Made by a program: the position numbers and the translations under genes. Of a stretch of 36,918 nucleotides of DNA, positions 8,886 to 16,357 are shown piece after piece. Under the pieces are notes generated by a model that saw only the letters and a list, made by a program, of their open reading frames with translations, was not told where the DNA came from and did not search any database. This DNA comes from Pseudomonadota bacterium (GTDB lineage Bacteria; Pseudomonadota; Alphaproteobacteria; Sphingomonadales; Sphingomonadaceae). The DNA lies in NCBI GenBank assembly GCA_023424095.1, contig JAFAEG010000103.1, positions 1 through 36,918 of the forward strand, in the 5' to 3' direction. How positions within the stretch are numbered: the first letter of the stretch is position 1; each line of letters starts with the position of its first letter.

Positions 8886-9218
8886 ATGGCGATCATGCAG
8901 TATAAGCAGGGCGACAGAATTCTGGGCCGCTGGGAAGGTGGCCCGTTCTGGTTCGCCGGAACCGTGCACAGCTTCGCCGACGACAGCGTCGCGATCCAAT
9001 ATGACGACGGCACCAGCGAGATCAGGCCGGTGTACGACGTCCGCCCGCTCGATTGGACGGCCGGCTCGCGGATCGAAGCGGTCTGGTCCGGCAATGGCGG
9101 CTGGTACGAGGCCAGGATCATGGAGGTGAGCCCGGACGGCTCCGCCTTCGACGTCCGCTTCGACGACGATGGCACGCGCGAGCGCGTCTCCTCCGGTCAC
9201 TGCCGGGTGCGTGGCTAG
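8886..9218 (+). CDS. Small protein with two Tudor/agenet-like domains
   Basis: The product has 110 residues and consists of two tandem SH3-like barrels. Repeat 1 (about 6-55) reads GDRILGRWEGG.FWFAGTV, then IQYDDGTSE, then VRPL. Repeat 2 (about 57-108) reads GSRIEAVWSGNGGWYEARI, then VRFDDDGTRERV, then CRVRG. The pattern (V/I-x-A/G-x-W..W-Y/F-x-A-x-I/V..V-x-Y/F-D-D-G) is that of Tudor or agenet domains, which are better known as methyl-Lys/Arg readers in eukaryotes. The bacterial role is unknown. A strong SD (GGAGGGG) lies 6 nt before the ATG. Its stop is 4 nt before the start of the next gene, so the two are probably co-translated. Confidence 0.75.
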   Translation: MAIMQYKQGDRILGRWEGGPFWFAGTVHSFADDSVAIQYDDGTSEIRPVYDVRPLDWTAGSRIEAVWSGNGGWYEARIMEVSPDGSAFDVRFDDDGTRERVSSGHCRVRG

Positions 9219-9222
9219 GGAA

Positions 9223-9591
9223 ATGAGCGCTGAATTCGAGCCGATCTTCGACCGCATCCGCAGCATGTTCGCCGCGCATGAAGACGGCGCAGTGGCGAAG
9301 TGCGACGAGCCCGGCAGCTACCATCTCGACACGCACGAGACGCGGGCGAAGGACGGCTACCGGACCTATTTCGGCGGGGTCGAGATCAAGCCCAAGTTCG
9401 TCTCGGCCCACCTGTTTCCGGTCTATACAGACCCGTCCCTGCTCGACGGCATCAGCCCCGAATTGCGCAAGCGGATGCAGGGCAAATCCTGCTTCAACTT
9501 CAAGCAGTTGGACGAGCCCCTGCTCAGTGAGCTGAAAGCGCTGATCGACGTCGGGGCTGCCCGCTACCGAAGCGAGGGAAGGCTTCGCTAG
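9223..9591 (+). CDS. DUF1801/YdhG-like small protein
   Basis: I placed the start at the ATG at 9223 (AGGG just upstream). An open extension to 9169 lies inside the preceding gene and has no SD. The 122-residue product has the segments YFGGVEIKPKFVSAHLFPVY, LLDGISPELRKRMQGKSCFNFK and L..ELKALI, which resemble the DUF1801 (YdhG-like) fold. The family is structurally known but of unclear function. There is no signal peptide or membrane segment. It follows the Tudor-like gene by 4 nt and is likely cotranscribed with it. It converges on the TIR gene with about 10 nt between stops. Confidence 0.7.
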   Translation: MSAEFEPIFDRIRSMFAAHEDGAVAKCDEPGSYHLDTHETRAKDGYRTYFGGVEIKPKFVSAHLFPVYTDPSLLDGISPELRKRMQGKSCFNFKQLDEPLLSELKALIDVGAARYRSEGRLR

Positions 9592-9600
9592 CCCGCCGCG

Positions 9601-10503
9601 CTATTTCGCCCGGAACGACGCCAGCGCGATCAGCACGAGCAGTGCGACGCCGACGATCATCGACCCGGCGAAATTGACGATCAGCGACCAGCCGGGCTGG
9701 GCCTCGTTGGTCACGCTGTAGGAGATGAAGAAGGCCAGCGTGCCCGCCCCGGCGACCGCCATCGCGGCGAGCGCATATTTGCGTTTCGAAGCCTCAAGCA
9801 GCGGCACCGCGACCAACGCCAGCAGCCCCGCCAGCAGCGCGCCGATGAACGGCACCGCCGAGAGCAAGGGCGAGAAACCGGCATCGCGCAAGGCGAAGCC
9901 TTCCGGGATCAGCCGGCTGACGGCGGCGCTGAACGCGACGATGCCGATTATGGCGGTGAGCGCGGCGAGCGCCAGCGCGCCCGCCTTCAACAGATCGAGC
10001 CGCCGCTGCGCGACGGACCCCGGCACGTCGATCGCCAGCACCCGGGCCAGCCGCTCGACATCGTGCGACCAGCGTTCGTCGGTGATCGTCATCGCGTTGC
10101 GGCGGGTCAGTTCGGCCAAAGCAGGCGGCAAATCCTCGCGCCGGGGCATGGTCGCGTCGCCGATCAGGACGGGCACAACCACCACGTCGCCGGTCAGCGC
10201 CGCGGCGATCTCGCGCACCACATAGTCCGACGGATTCTCGAGCCGGCGGCGCCCCGCCTCATCCGTGATGCTCGTCCATTGCTCGCCGATCAGCACGACC
10301 AAAGCGCAGGATTCGCGCACCCGGTCGTCGATCACCCGCTCGAAATCGTCGCCATAGCCGATGCCGGTGACGTCGCGGAACACCCGGCCCGCGCCGAAAT
10401 AGGCGCTCAGCGTGTCCGCCAGGCGGCCGGCATAACCGCCGGAATCGTCGCGGCGATAATTGATGAAGATCTTGTCGCTCTGGGGCCGCTTGCTGCTGAA
10501 CAT
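9601..10503 (-). CDS. TIR-domain protein with four C-terminal transmembrane helices
   Basis: Residues ~10-150 form a TIR_2-type domain: FINYRRDDSGGYAGRLAD, VFRDVTGIGYGDDF, LVVLIGEQW, RRLENPSDYVVREIAAAL, VVVPVLIGDATMPRREDLP, LTRRNAMTI. The Glu in VVREI (about residue 98) is in the place of the catalytic Glu of NAD-cleaving TIR domains. Four hydrophobic segments follow (about 172-195, 212-236, 243-263, 272-297), so the TIR domain should be tethered to the membrane facing the cytoplasm. I placed the start at the ATG at 10503 (SD GGAGG 11 nt upstream). A start at 10533 would add 10 residues and has no SD. TIR domains in bacteria serve in NAD-depleting anti-phage defence or as host-directed effectors. 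No partner gene (sirtuin, Argonaute, CBASS or Thoeris type) is adjacent, so function is open. Confidence 0.85.
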   Translation of the reverse strand: MFSSKRPQSDKIFINYRRDDSGGYAGRLADTLSAYFGAGRVFRDVTGIGYGDDFERVIDDRVRESCALVVLIGEQWTSITDEAGRRRLENPSDYVVREIAAALTGDVVVVPVLIGDATMPRREDLPPALAELTRRNAMTITDERWSHDVERLARVLAIDVPGSVAQRRLDLLKAGALALAALTAIIGIVAFSAAVSRLIPEGFALRDAGFSPLLSAVPFIGALLAGLLALVAVPLLEASKRKYALAAMAVAGAGTLAFFISYSVTNEAQPGWSLIVNFAGSMIVGVALLVLIALASFRAK

Positions 10504-10578
10504 GACCAAGGCCGCCTCCGCGCATGGCTGCACATGATCGAACCACAGCCGAAACGATCCGGCAAGGGGCCTGCCGGC

Positions 10579-11784
10579 TCAGTAGAGGAGCGACCCCCGC
10601 CGCTCGTCCAGCCAGGCGGTCTCATCCGGCACGGTCATCGCATCGAGATCACCCGCTTGCGCGCCCGCATCGTCGACCCATTCGCGCAGCAAAGGCGAGC
10701 CGTTGATCACGTCGATGGCGAGCTTGCCGAACTCATATTCATATTTGAATTCGGTGCCGCGCCAGAGCGGATAATCCGGATGGAGCGCGCGGATCGCCTT
10801 GAAGGCGAGCGCCTGCAGCCGCCAGGGGCGGAAAGCGGCGTGATCGTAGGCCGCGCCCTCGGCATGGATGAACACGCCCGCGCACAGCTCCCCGGCATGC
10901 TTGTGGAAGGTCGGCTGGAACCAGATGTCGCGCAGGGTGCAGCCTTCGAGCCAGTGCGGCGCGAGGCGGCGCATTTCGGCGATCAGCGCCTTGGCATCGA
11001 GATCCGGCGCGCCGAACAGTTCGAGCGGGCGGGTGGTGCCCCTGCCCTCGCTCAATGTCGCGCCCTCCAGCATCACCGTGCCGGCATAAGCCCTCGCCAT
11101 GTTGACGTTGGCGGCATTGGGGCTGGGGTTGATCCAGGGGCGCTCGGTGGGCCAGCCGAAGCCAGGCGCGTAGTCGGGGCGCCAGCCCGCCATCTCGATC
11201 ACGCGATAGTCCACATCGAGCCTGAAATGGTCGATGAACCAGCGGCCCATCTCGCCCAGGGTCAGCCCGTGCCGCATCGGCATCGGCCCGGCGCCGACGA
11301 AGCTCTCCCAGCCCGGCCGGAGCGTCAGCCCCTCGACCGGACGGCCCGCTGGATTGGGCCGGTCCAGCACCCAGACGGACTTGCCATGCTCGGCCGCGGC
11401 TTCGAGCACATAAAGGAGCGTCGTGACAAAGGTGTAGATGCGGCAGCCGACGTCCTGCAGATCGACCAGCAACACGTCGAACGTGCCCATGCTTTGCCCG
11501 GTTGGGCGGCGGACCTCGCCATAGAGGCTGAAGACGGGGACGTTGTAGGTCGCGTCGGTATAATCCGGCGACTCCATCATATTGTCCTGGAGATCGCCGC
11601 GCACGCCATGCTGCGGCCCGAAGACGGCGGAGACGTTGACGCCCGCCGCGACCAGAGCGTCGAGACTGTGCGTCAGGTCCGCGGTGACGGAGGCGGGATG
11701 GGCGAGCAAGGCCACGCGCTTGCCCTCGAGCGGCTTGCGCAGCGCCGGATCGGCGAGCAGGCGATCGATACCGAACTGGATCAT
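10579..11784 (-). CDS. DUF1343 protein, NamZ-like exo-N-acetylmuramidase
   Basis: The 401-residue product carries the DUF1343 hallmarks FGPQHGVRGDLQDNM, LLVDLQDVGCRIYTF, VLDRPNPAGR and TLSEGRGTTRP. Bacterial members (YbzC/NamZ) are exo-lytic beta-N-acetylmuramidases that release terminal MurNAc from peptidoglycan fragments, which suggests cell-wall recycling. I see no signal peptide from the chosen start, so the location is uncertain. I chose the ATG at 11784 because it overlaps the upstream gene's stop by ATGA and begins the family's usual IDRLL segment. An open extension to 11868 lies inside the DOMON-like gene. The ATGA overlap implies translational coupling. Confidence 0.88.
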   Translation of the reverse strand: MIQFGIDRLLADPALRKPLEGKRVALLAHPASVTADLTHSLDALVAAGVNVSAVFGPQHGVRGDLQDNMMESPDYTDATYNVPVFSLYGEVRRPTGQSMGTFDVLLVDLQDVGCRIYTFVTTLLYVLEAAAEHGKSVWVLDRPNPAGRPVEGLTLRPGWESFVGAGPMPMRHGLTLGEMGRWFIDHFRLDVDYRVIEMAGWRPDYAPGFGWPTERPWINPSPNAANVNMARAYAGTVMLEGATLSEGRGTTRPLELFGAPDLDAKALIAEMRRLAPHWLEGCTLRDIWFQPTFHKHAGELCAGVFIHAEGAAYDHAAFRPWRLQALAFKAIRALHPDYPLWRGTEFKYEYEFGKLAIDVINGSPLLREWVDDAGAQAGDLDAMTVPDETAWLDERRGSLLY

Positions 11785-12347
11785 TTGGCGGGTGCTGGCG
11801 GCAGTTCGAGCGTGAAGCAAGCCGGATTGTGAAAGTTCGGTGCGCCAGGCGGGTGTGCGAGCGCCCAATAGGATTTGGTGCCGTCCGCCTCCTCGATCAC
11901 GGCTGTGAGGCTCGCCTGCCGGCTGGCCTCAGCCAGGGCCTCAGCAGTCAGGATGACATCCAGTTCGTACCGGGCGGGAAAACTGCCCCGGCAGTCGTCG
12001 ACGCGAAGGTCGACCAGGTGCGGCGCGTCCGATAGCTCCAGCGCCGCCATCCCCTGCCGCCAGTCGGTGAAGCCGTACGCGTTCCAGGCCATGAGAGGGG
12101 CGAAATTGAATTCGCGATACCCGCCGTCAGCAGCTTTCAGGAACAGTTCGAAGCAGGTGCTGTTCCAAAGGCCGTCTCGGCGCTCAGGACCATAGTCCGA
12201 AAGCCGCAAGCTTCCCGCCGGCTCAACGGAATAACTCAAGAATAGCCCCCCATTCTGAGCCGGTCGCAAATCCACGTCCACCGACCGAACCGTCATCGGC
12301 GGATGGTCGGGATGCGCCACGAGCCTATGCTTACCGAAGAAACCCAT
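11781..12347 (-). CDS. DOMON-like (carbohydrate-binding type 9-like) protein
   Basis: The product has 188 residues. The segments LVAHPDHPP, VRSVDVDL, LSYSVEP, DGLWNSTCFELFLKA, YREFNFAPLMAWNAYGF and YELDVIL match the DOMON-like_2 / CBM9-like beta-sandwich family found in alphaproteobacteria. Such domains bind sugars or haem elsewhere. Here the coupling to a muramidase-like gene suggests sugar binding (inference). There is no signal peptide. The ATG at 12347 keeps the LVAHPDHPP segment typical of the family. A later ATG at 12296 is possible. Only 17 nt separate it from the divergent tyrS start, so promoters must overlap coding sequence or the start is further in. Confidence 0.72.
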   Translation of the reverse strand: MGFFGKHRLVAHPDHPPMTVRSVDVDLRPAQNGGLFLSYSVEPAGSLRLSDYGPERRDGLWNSTCFELFLKAADGGYREFNFAPLMAWNAYGFTDWRQGMAALELSDAPHLVDLRVDDCRGSFPARYELDVILTAEALAEASRQASLTAVIEEADGTKSYWALAHPPGAPNFHNPACFTLELPPAPAK

Positions 12348-12364
12348 GCTAACCGCGCCGCATC

Positions 12365-13588
12365 ATGACCGAATACACTTCCTCCCTCCTAAGCCTGCTC
12401 TCCTCGCGCGGCTATATCCACCAGCTGACCGACGCGGCGGCGCTCGATGCGCTTGCGGGCAAGCAAATCGTGCCCGGTTATATCGGCTTCGATCCGACTG
12501 CGCCGTCGCTGCATGTCGGCAGCCTGGTGCAGATCATGATGCTGCGCCGCCTCCAGCAGGCCGGGCACAAGCCGATCGTGCTGATGGGCGGCGGCACCGG
12601 CAAGATCGGCGATCCGAGCTTCAAGGACGAAGCGCGCAAGCTGATGACCGACGAGGTGATCGCCAGCAACGTCGCCTCGATCAAGCGCGTGTTCGAGCGC
12701 TTCCTGACCTTCGGCGATGGTCCGACGGACGCGATCATGCTCGACAATGCCGAATGGCTGGACCGGCTGAATTACCTCCAATTCCTGCGTGAGGTGGGGC
12801 AGCATTTCTCGGTCAACCGAATGCTGAGCTTCGACAGCGTGAAGCTCCGGCTCGACCGCGAACAATCGCTGAGCTTCCTCGAGTTCAACTACATGATCAC
12901 CCAGGCCTACGACTTCCTGGAGCTCGGGCGGCGGTTCGATTGCCGGCTGCAGATGGGCGGATCGGACCAGTGGGGGAATATCGTCAACGGCGTCGAGCTG
13001 AACCGCCGCGCCGACGGGCGCGAGGTCTATGGCCTGACCACGCCGCTGATCACGCTCGCCGACGGTGGCAAAATGGGCAAGACGGCGCAGGGCGCGGTCT
13101 GGCTCAATGCGGACCAGCTCAGCCCCTATGATTATTGGCAATTCTGGCGGAACACGCAGGATGCCGACGTCGGCCGCTTCCTGCGCCTGTTCACCGATCT
13201 GCCGCTGGACGAGATCGCCCGGCTGGAGGCGCTGGAAGGCGCGGGCATCAACGACGCGAAGAAGGCGCTCGCCGACGCCGCGACTGCGATGCTCCATGGC
13301 GAGGATGCCGCGCGCGAGGCGGCCGAAACGGCGCGGCGGACGTTCGAGGAAGGCGCCGGCGGCGAGTCGCTGCCGACGCTGGCGGTGCCGGATGGCTCGA
13401 TCGCGCTCGCCGACGCCTTGGTCGGCCTGGGCTTCGCATCGTCGAAGAAGGAGGCCCGCCGCCTGATCGCGCAGGGCGGCGCGCGGGTGGATGGCGAGGC
13501 GATGAGCGACGAGCAGGCCGTGGTGACGGTCGCCGATCAGGTCCGCATTTCCTCCGGCAAGAAGAAGCACGGCCTGCTGACCGCCTGA
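12365..13588 (+). CDS. tyrS: Tyrosyl-tRNA synthetase
   Basis: The 407-residue product charges tRNA-Tyr with tyrosine. The class I signature HIGH appears as HVGS (about residues 50-53, in PSLHVGSL), and KMSKS appears as KMGKT (about 236-240). YIGFDPTAPSLH, the tyrosine-pocket segment YMITQAYDFLEL and QMGGSDQWGNI are typical of bacterial TyrRS (TyrS type, not TyrZ). A C-terminal S4 RNA-binding domain covers roughly residues 340-405 (ADALVGLGFASSKKEARRLI). The length is normal for the family. It diverges from the DOMON-like gene and converges on the small gene after recG. Confidence 0.97.
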   Translation: MTEYTSSLLSLLSSRGYIHQLTDAAALDALAGKQIVPGYIGFDPTAPSLHVGSLVQIMMLRRLQQAGHKPIVLMGGGTGKIGDPSFKDEARKLMTDEVIASNVASIKRVFERFLTFGDGPTDAIMLDNAEWLDRLNYLQFLREVGQHFSVNRMLSFDSVKLRLDREQSLSFLEFNYMITQAYDFLELGRRFDCRLQMGGSDQWGNIVNGVELNRRADGREVYGLTTPLITLADGGKMGKTAQGAVWLNADQLSPYDYWQFWRNTQDADVGRFLRLFTDLPLDEIARLEALEGAGINDAKKALADAATAMLHGEDAAREAAETARRTFEEGAGGESLPTLAVPDGSIALADALVGLGFASSKKEARRLIAQGGARVDGEAMSDEQAVVTVADQVRISSGKKKHGLLTA

Positions 13589-13601
13589 GCGCTCAGCGCT
13601 C
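13587..13601. terminator. Symmetric GC inverted repeat between convergent stops
   Basis: GAGCGC (13587-13592) and GCGCTC (13596-13601) form a perfect 6-bp stem with loop TCA. The left arm overlaps the tyrS stop and the loop is the opposite-strand stop codon. No T-run follows on either strand, so a bidirectional terminator is possible but weak. Confidence 0.25.
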
Positions 13602-13919
13602 CGAAGCCAGCAGCGGCTCGACGAGGTCCGGAAGCGACAGCAGCATCAGCATCGTGTCGCGTTCATAGGCGTAGCGCCGCTCGGCGTGGAGCGTTTCGCG
13701 CGCGCCGCGGCCACCACAGCGGGCATGGTCCAGCACATGGCGTTCGAGCCTGATCGCGCGATTGGCCGCATGGGCCATGACCCGCCGCAGCTCGCCATTG
13801 CTGTTGACTTGCGCCTTCAGCGTCAGCCGCGCCAGAACGGCATAGGGCTTCGGATCGGGCGGCCCGAGCCACGGGATCGCGGCGAGCGCAAGGCGGAGGC
13901 GATCCACGAACAGCCCCAT
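13593..13919 (-). CDS. Small protein of unknown function coupled to recG
   Basis: The ATG overlaps the recG stop as TGATG (one shared base), so the gene is very probably translated by ribosomes leaving recG. The 108-residue product starts with a short hydrophobic stretch (LRLALAAIPWLG) and then is rich in Arg, His and Ala (LKAQVNSNGELRRVMAHAANRAIRLERHVLDH). I do not recognise a family. It may be specific to sphingomonads. Its end lies 4 nt from the tyrS stop. Confidence 0.55.
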   Translation of the reverse strand: MGLFVDRLRLALAAIPWLGPPDPKPYAVLARLTLKAQVNSNGELRRVMAHAANRAIRLERHVLDHARCGGRGARETLHAERRYAYERDTMLMLLSLPDLVEPLLASER

Positions 13920-16006
13920 CAGCCGCTCCTCAATGTCGCCACCGCCGCGTCGCGCTCCATCAGATAAAGCAACAATCGCGCCGCCTGGCCGCGCGGGCCG
14001 TCGAGGCCGCCGTCGCGATCCACGAGCAAGCGCGCATCGTCGGTGGCGGCCTGGGCCAGCGCCTGCACCTGTTCGGCATTGGCGAGGCGGAAACCGGCTT
14101 CACCCGATTGCCGCGTCCCCAACAGTTCGCCGCCGCCGCGCAGGCGCAGATCCTCTTCGGCGATGCGAAAGCCGTCATTGGTCTCGCGCATCAGCGCCAG
14201 ACGCGCACGGCTGGTTTCGCTCAGCGCATTGCCGCCGCCCGGGCCGGCATCGGCTGTGCCGTACAAGAGCAAGCAGAAGCTCTGCCCGCTCCCTCGCCCG
14301 ACCCGGCCGCGCAGCTGGTGAAGCTGGGCGAGGCCGAAGCGGTCGGCATGTTCGATCACGATCAGGGTGGCGTTCGGCACGTCCACGCCGACCTCAATCA
14401 CCACCGTCGCCACCAGCACTTTCAGATCGCCGCGCTGGAAGGCGGCCATCACCGCATCCTTTTCCGGCCCCGCCATACGGCCGTGAATCAGGCCGACCGC
14501 CGCGCCGAAGCGAAGCTGCAACAGGCGCGCGCGTTCCTCCGCGGCCGCGAGATCGCTCTTCTCGCTTTCCTCGACGAGCGGACAAACCCAATAAGCCTGT
14601 TTGCCCGCCGCGAGATGCCGCGCCAGCCCGTCCACCGCTTCGCCGAGGCGATCGGCATTCATCAGGCTGGTTTTGATCGGCTGCCGGCCGGGCGGCATTT
14701 CGTCGAGGCGGCTGACGTCCATCTCGCCATAATGGGTGAGCGTCAAAGTGCGCGGGATCGGTGTCGCGGTCATCGCCAGCAGATGCGGCGGGCGCTCGGC
14801 CTTGGCGGTGAGCAACAGACGCTGGGCGACGCCGAAGCGGTGCTGCTCGTCGATCACGACGAGGCCGAGTTGCCGGTAATTCACCGCGTCCTGGAAGATG
14901 GCGTGGGTGCCGATCAGAATCTGGATCGAGCCGTCGGCGAGGCCCATCAGGGTCGAGTCTCGCGCCTTGCCCTTGTCGCGCCCGGTGAGGATGGCGACGT
15001 TCACCGGCAGATCGGCAAGCTGGCGCGAGATCGTCTCATAATGCTGGCGGGCGAGGATTTCGGTCGGCGCGAGCAAGGCGGCCTGCGCCCCCGCCTCCGC
15101 CGCGATCAGCATCGCGTTCAGCGCCACCAAAGTCTTGCCCGAGCCGACATCGCCCTGGAGGAGCCGCAGCATCGGCACCTCCTGGGCCATGTCGCCCTCG
15201 ATCTCCGCCGTCGCGCGCTGCTGCGCCCCGGTCGGCGTGTAAGGCAGCTTCAGCAGCGCCCGAAGCCTGCCATCCCCGGCAAGCGGCGCACCTTTGCGCC
15301 GGCGCGACGAGGCGCGGACCAGGCTCAGCGCCAGCTGGTTGGCGAAGATTTCGTCATAAGCGAGCCGGTCCCGCGCGGCGGCCAGAGCAGGGTCGCCATG
15401 CGCGGTTGCGAGCGCTTCTGCCCAGTCGCTCCAGCCGCGCTGGTCCTTCAGGCTGGGCTCGATCCACTCCGCCAGCACCGGCGCGCGTTCCAGCGCCTGT
15501 CGCGCCAGTTCGCCGAGACGCTTGTTCGTCAGCCCTTCGGACAGGCCATAGATCGGCTCGCGCTCCGGCAGCTGGTCGGCCTCGTCCAGCCCGACGACAT
15601 GGTCCGGATGGACGATCTGCAATTCCTGCCCGTAGCGATCGAGCCGGCCCGACACGAGCCGCGCCTCGCCCAGCGGCAATTGCTGCTTCGCCCAGCCCGG
15701 ATTGCGGAAATAGATCAGGCTGACATGATCGCCGCCCGCATCGGCCGCATGCACGCGCAGCGGCGCCTTCACCCCACCGCTCTGGCGATAATCGACGGCG
15801 GTCAGGGGGATGGTGATGATCCGCCCGACATCCTCCTCGTCCAGCCGGGCCACGCGCGTGCGGTCGACATAGCCGGTCGGCAGGTGGAACAGCAGATCCA
15901 CCACCCGGGTCAGGCCGAGCTTCTTCAGCGGCTTCATCAGCTGCGGCCCGACGCCTTTCAGCGCCTCCGTTTCGGCGAACAGGGGATTGAGCAGGTCCGG
16001 GCGCAT
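13919..16006 (-). CDS. recG: ATP-dependent DNA helicase RecG
   Basis: The 695-residue product is a normal-length RecG, which regresses stalled replication forks and moves Holliday junctions. An N-terminal wedge/OB domain (LFHLPTGYVDRTRV..) is followed by a superfamily 2 motor: Walker A GDVGSGKT (about residue 288), DEQH box VVIDEQHRFG (about 385), the TATPIPRT motif, and then helicase motifs IEVGVDVPNATLIV, QLHQLRGRVGRG and RLRGGGELLGTRQSG of the TRG module shared with Mfd. I placed the start at the ATG at 16006 (MRPDLLNPLF), which fits the family. An open extension to 16129 crosses the divergent sdhE gene and is not credible. It is followed by the coupled 108-residue gene. Confidence 0.96.
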   Translation of the reverse strand: MRPDLLNPLFAETEALKGVGPQLMKPLKKLGLTRVVDLLFHLPTGYVDRTRVARLDEEDVGRIITIPLTAVDYRQSGGVKAPLRVHAADAGGDHVSLIYFRNPGWAKQQLPLGEARLVSGRLDRYGQELQIVHPDHVVGLDEADQLPEREPIYGLSEGLTNKRLGELARQALERAPVLAEWIEPSLKDQRGWSDWAEALATAHGDPALAAARDRLAYDEIFANQLALSLVRASSRRRKGAPLAGDGRLRALLKLPYTPTGAQQRATAEIEGDMAQEVPMLRLLQGDVGSGKTLVALNAMLIAAEAGAQAALLAPTEILARQHYETISRQLADLPVNVAILTGRDKGKARDSTLMGLADGSIQILIGTHAIFQDAVNYRQLGLVVIDEQHRFGVAQRLLLTAKAERPPHLLAMTATPIPRTLTLTHYGEMDVSRLDEMPPGRQPIKTSLMNADRLGEAVDGLARHLAAGKQAYWVCPLVEESEKSDLAAAEERARLLQLRFGAAVGLIHGRMAGPEKDAVMAAFQRGDLKVLVATVVIEVGVDVPNATLIVIEHADRFGLAQLHQLRGRVGRGSGQSFCLLLYGTADAGPGGGNALSETSRARLALMRETNDGFRIAEEDLRLRGGGELLGTRQSGEAGFRLANAEQVQALAQAATDDARLLVDRDGGLDGPRGQAARLLLYLMERDAAVATLRSG

Positions 16007-16081
16007 GCCTAGATGCCATGCCCTACCCCGAGCCGGCAGCGCAACAGAAGCGCCGCCGGCCAATATCGCATTGGACCCGAC

Positions 16082-16357
16082 TTGGACCGCGACGCCCGCC
16101 TCCGCCGCATTCGCTACCGCGCCTGGCATCGCGGCACGCGCGAGACCGACTTCCTGGTCGGCGGCTATTTCGACAATTGCTCGGCCAATTGGTCGGAAGA
16201 CGATTTCGCCTGGTTCGAGGCTTTGCTGGACGAGCAGGATGCCGACATCATCGCCTGGGTGATCGGAACCCTGCCCGTGCCCGACCGCTTTGCCGGTCCG
16301 ATGATGGAGCGGATGCGCAACACCGATTATATCGACGTGGCGAGGGACGGCGCGTGA
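16082..16357 (+). CDS. sdhE: Succinate dehydrogenase assembly factor SdhE (FAD assembly factor family)
   Basis: The product carries the SdhE family core RIRYRAWHRGTRETDFLVGGYFD, which includes the conserved RGxxE motif (RGTRE) needed to attach FAD covalently to SdhA, then WFEALLDEQDADIIAWVIG. The start is uncertain. I give the TTG at 16082, which yields 91 residues and the usual DARLRRIRY beginning. An in-frame ATG at 16013 would add 23 residues of unlike sequence and lies only 6 nt from the divergent recG start. Neither has a clear SD. Its stop overlaps the mfd start as GTGA. The sdh operon is not in the window, but an sdhE-mfd pair is common in alphaproteobacteria. Confidence 0.85.
   Translation: MDRDARLRRIRYRAWHRGTRETDFLVGGYFDNCSANWSEDDFAWFEALLDEQDADIIAWVIGTLPVPDRFAGPMMERMRNTDYIDVARDGA

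Noticed and set aside
16007..16129. N-terminal extension of recG
   Set aside because: It runs into sdhE on the other strand and does not look like RecG. The ATG at 16006 fits.
16018..16353. N-terminal extension of the mfd frame
   Set aside because: It overlaps sdhE in another frame. The GTG at 16354 gives the family's normal N-terminus and length.
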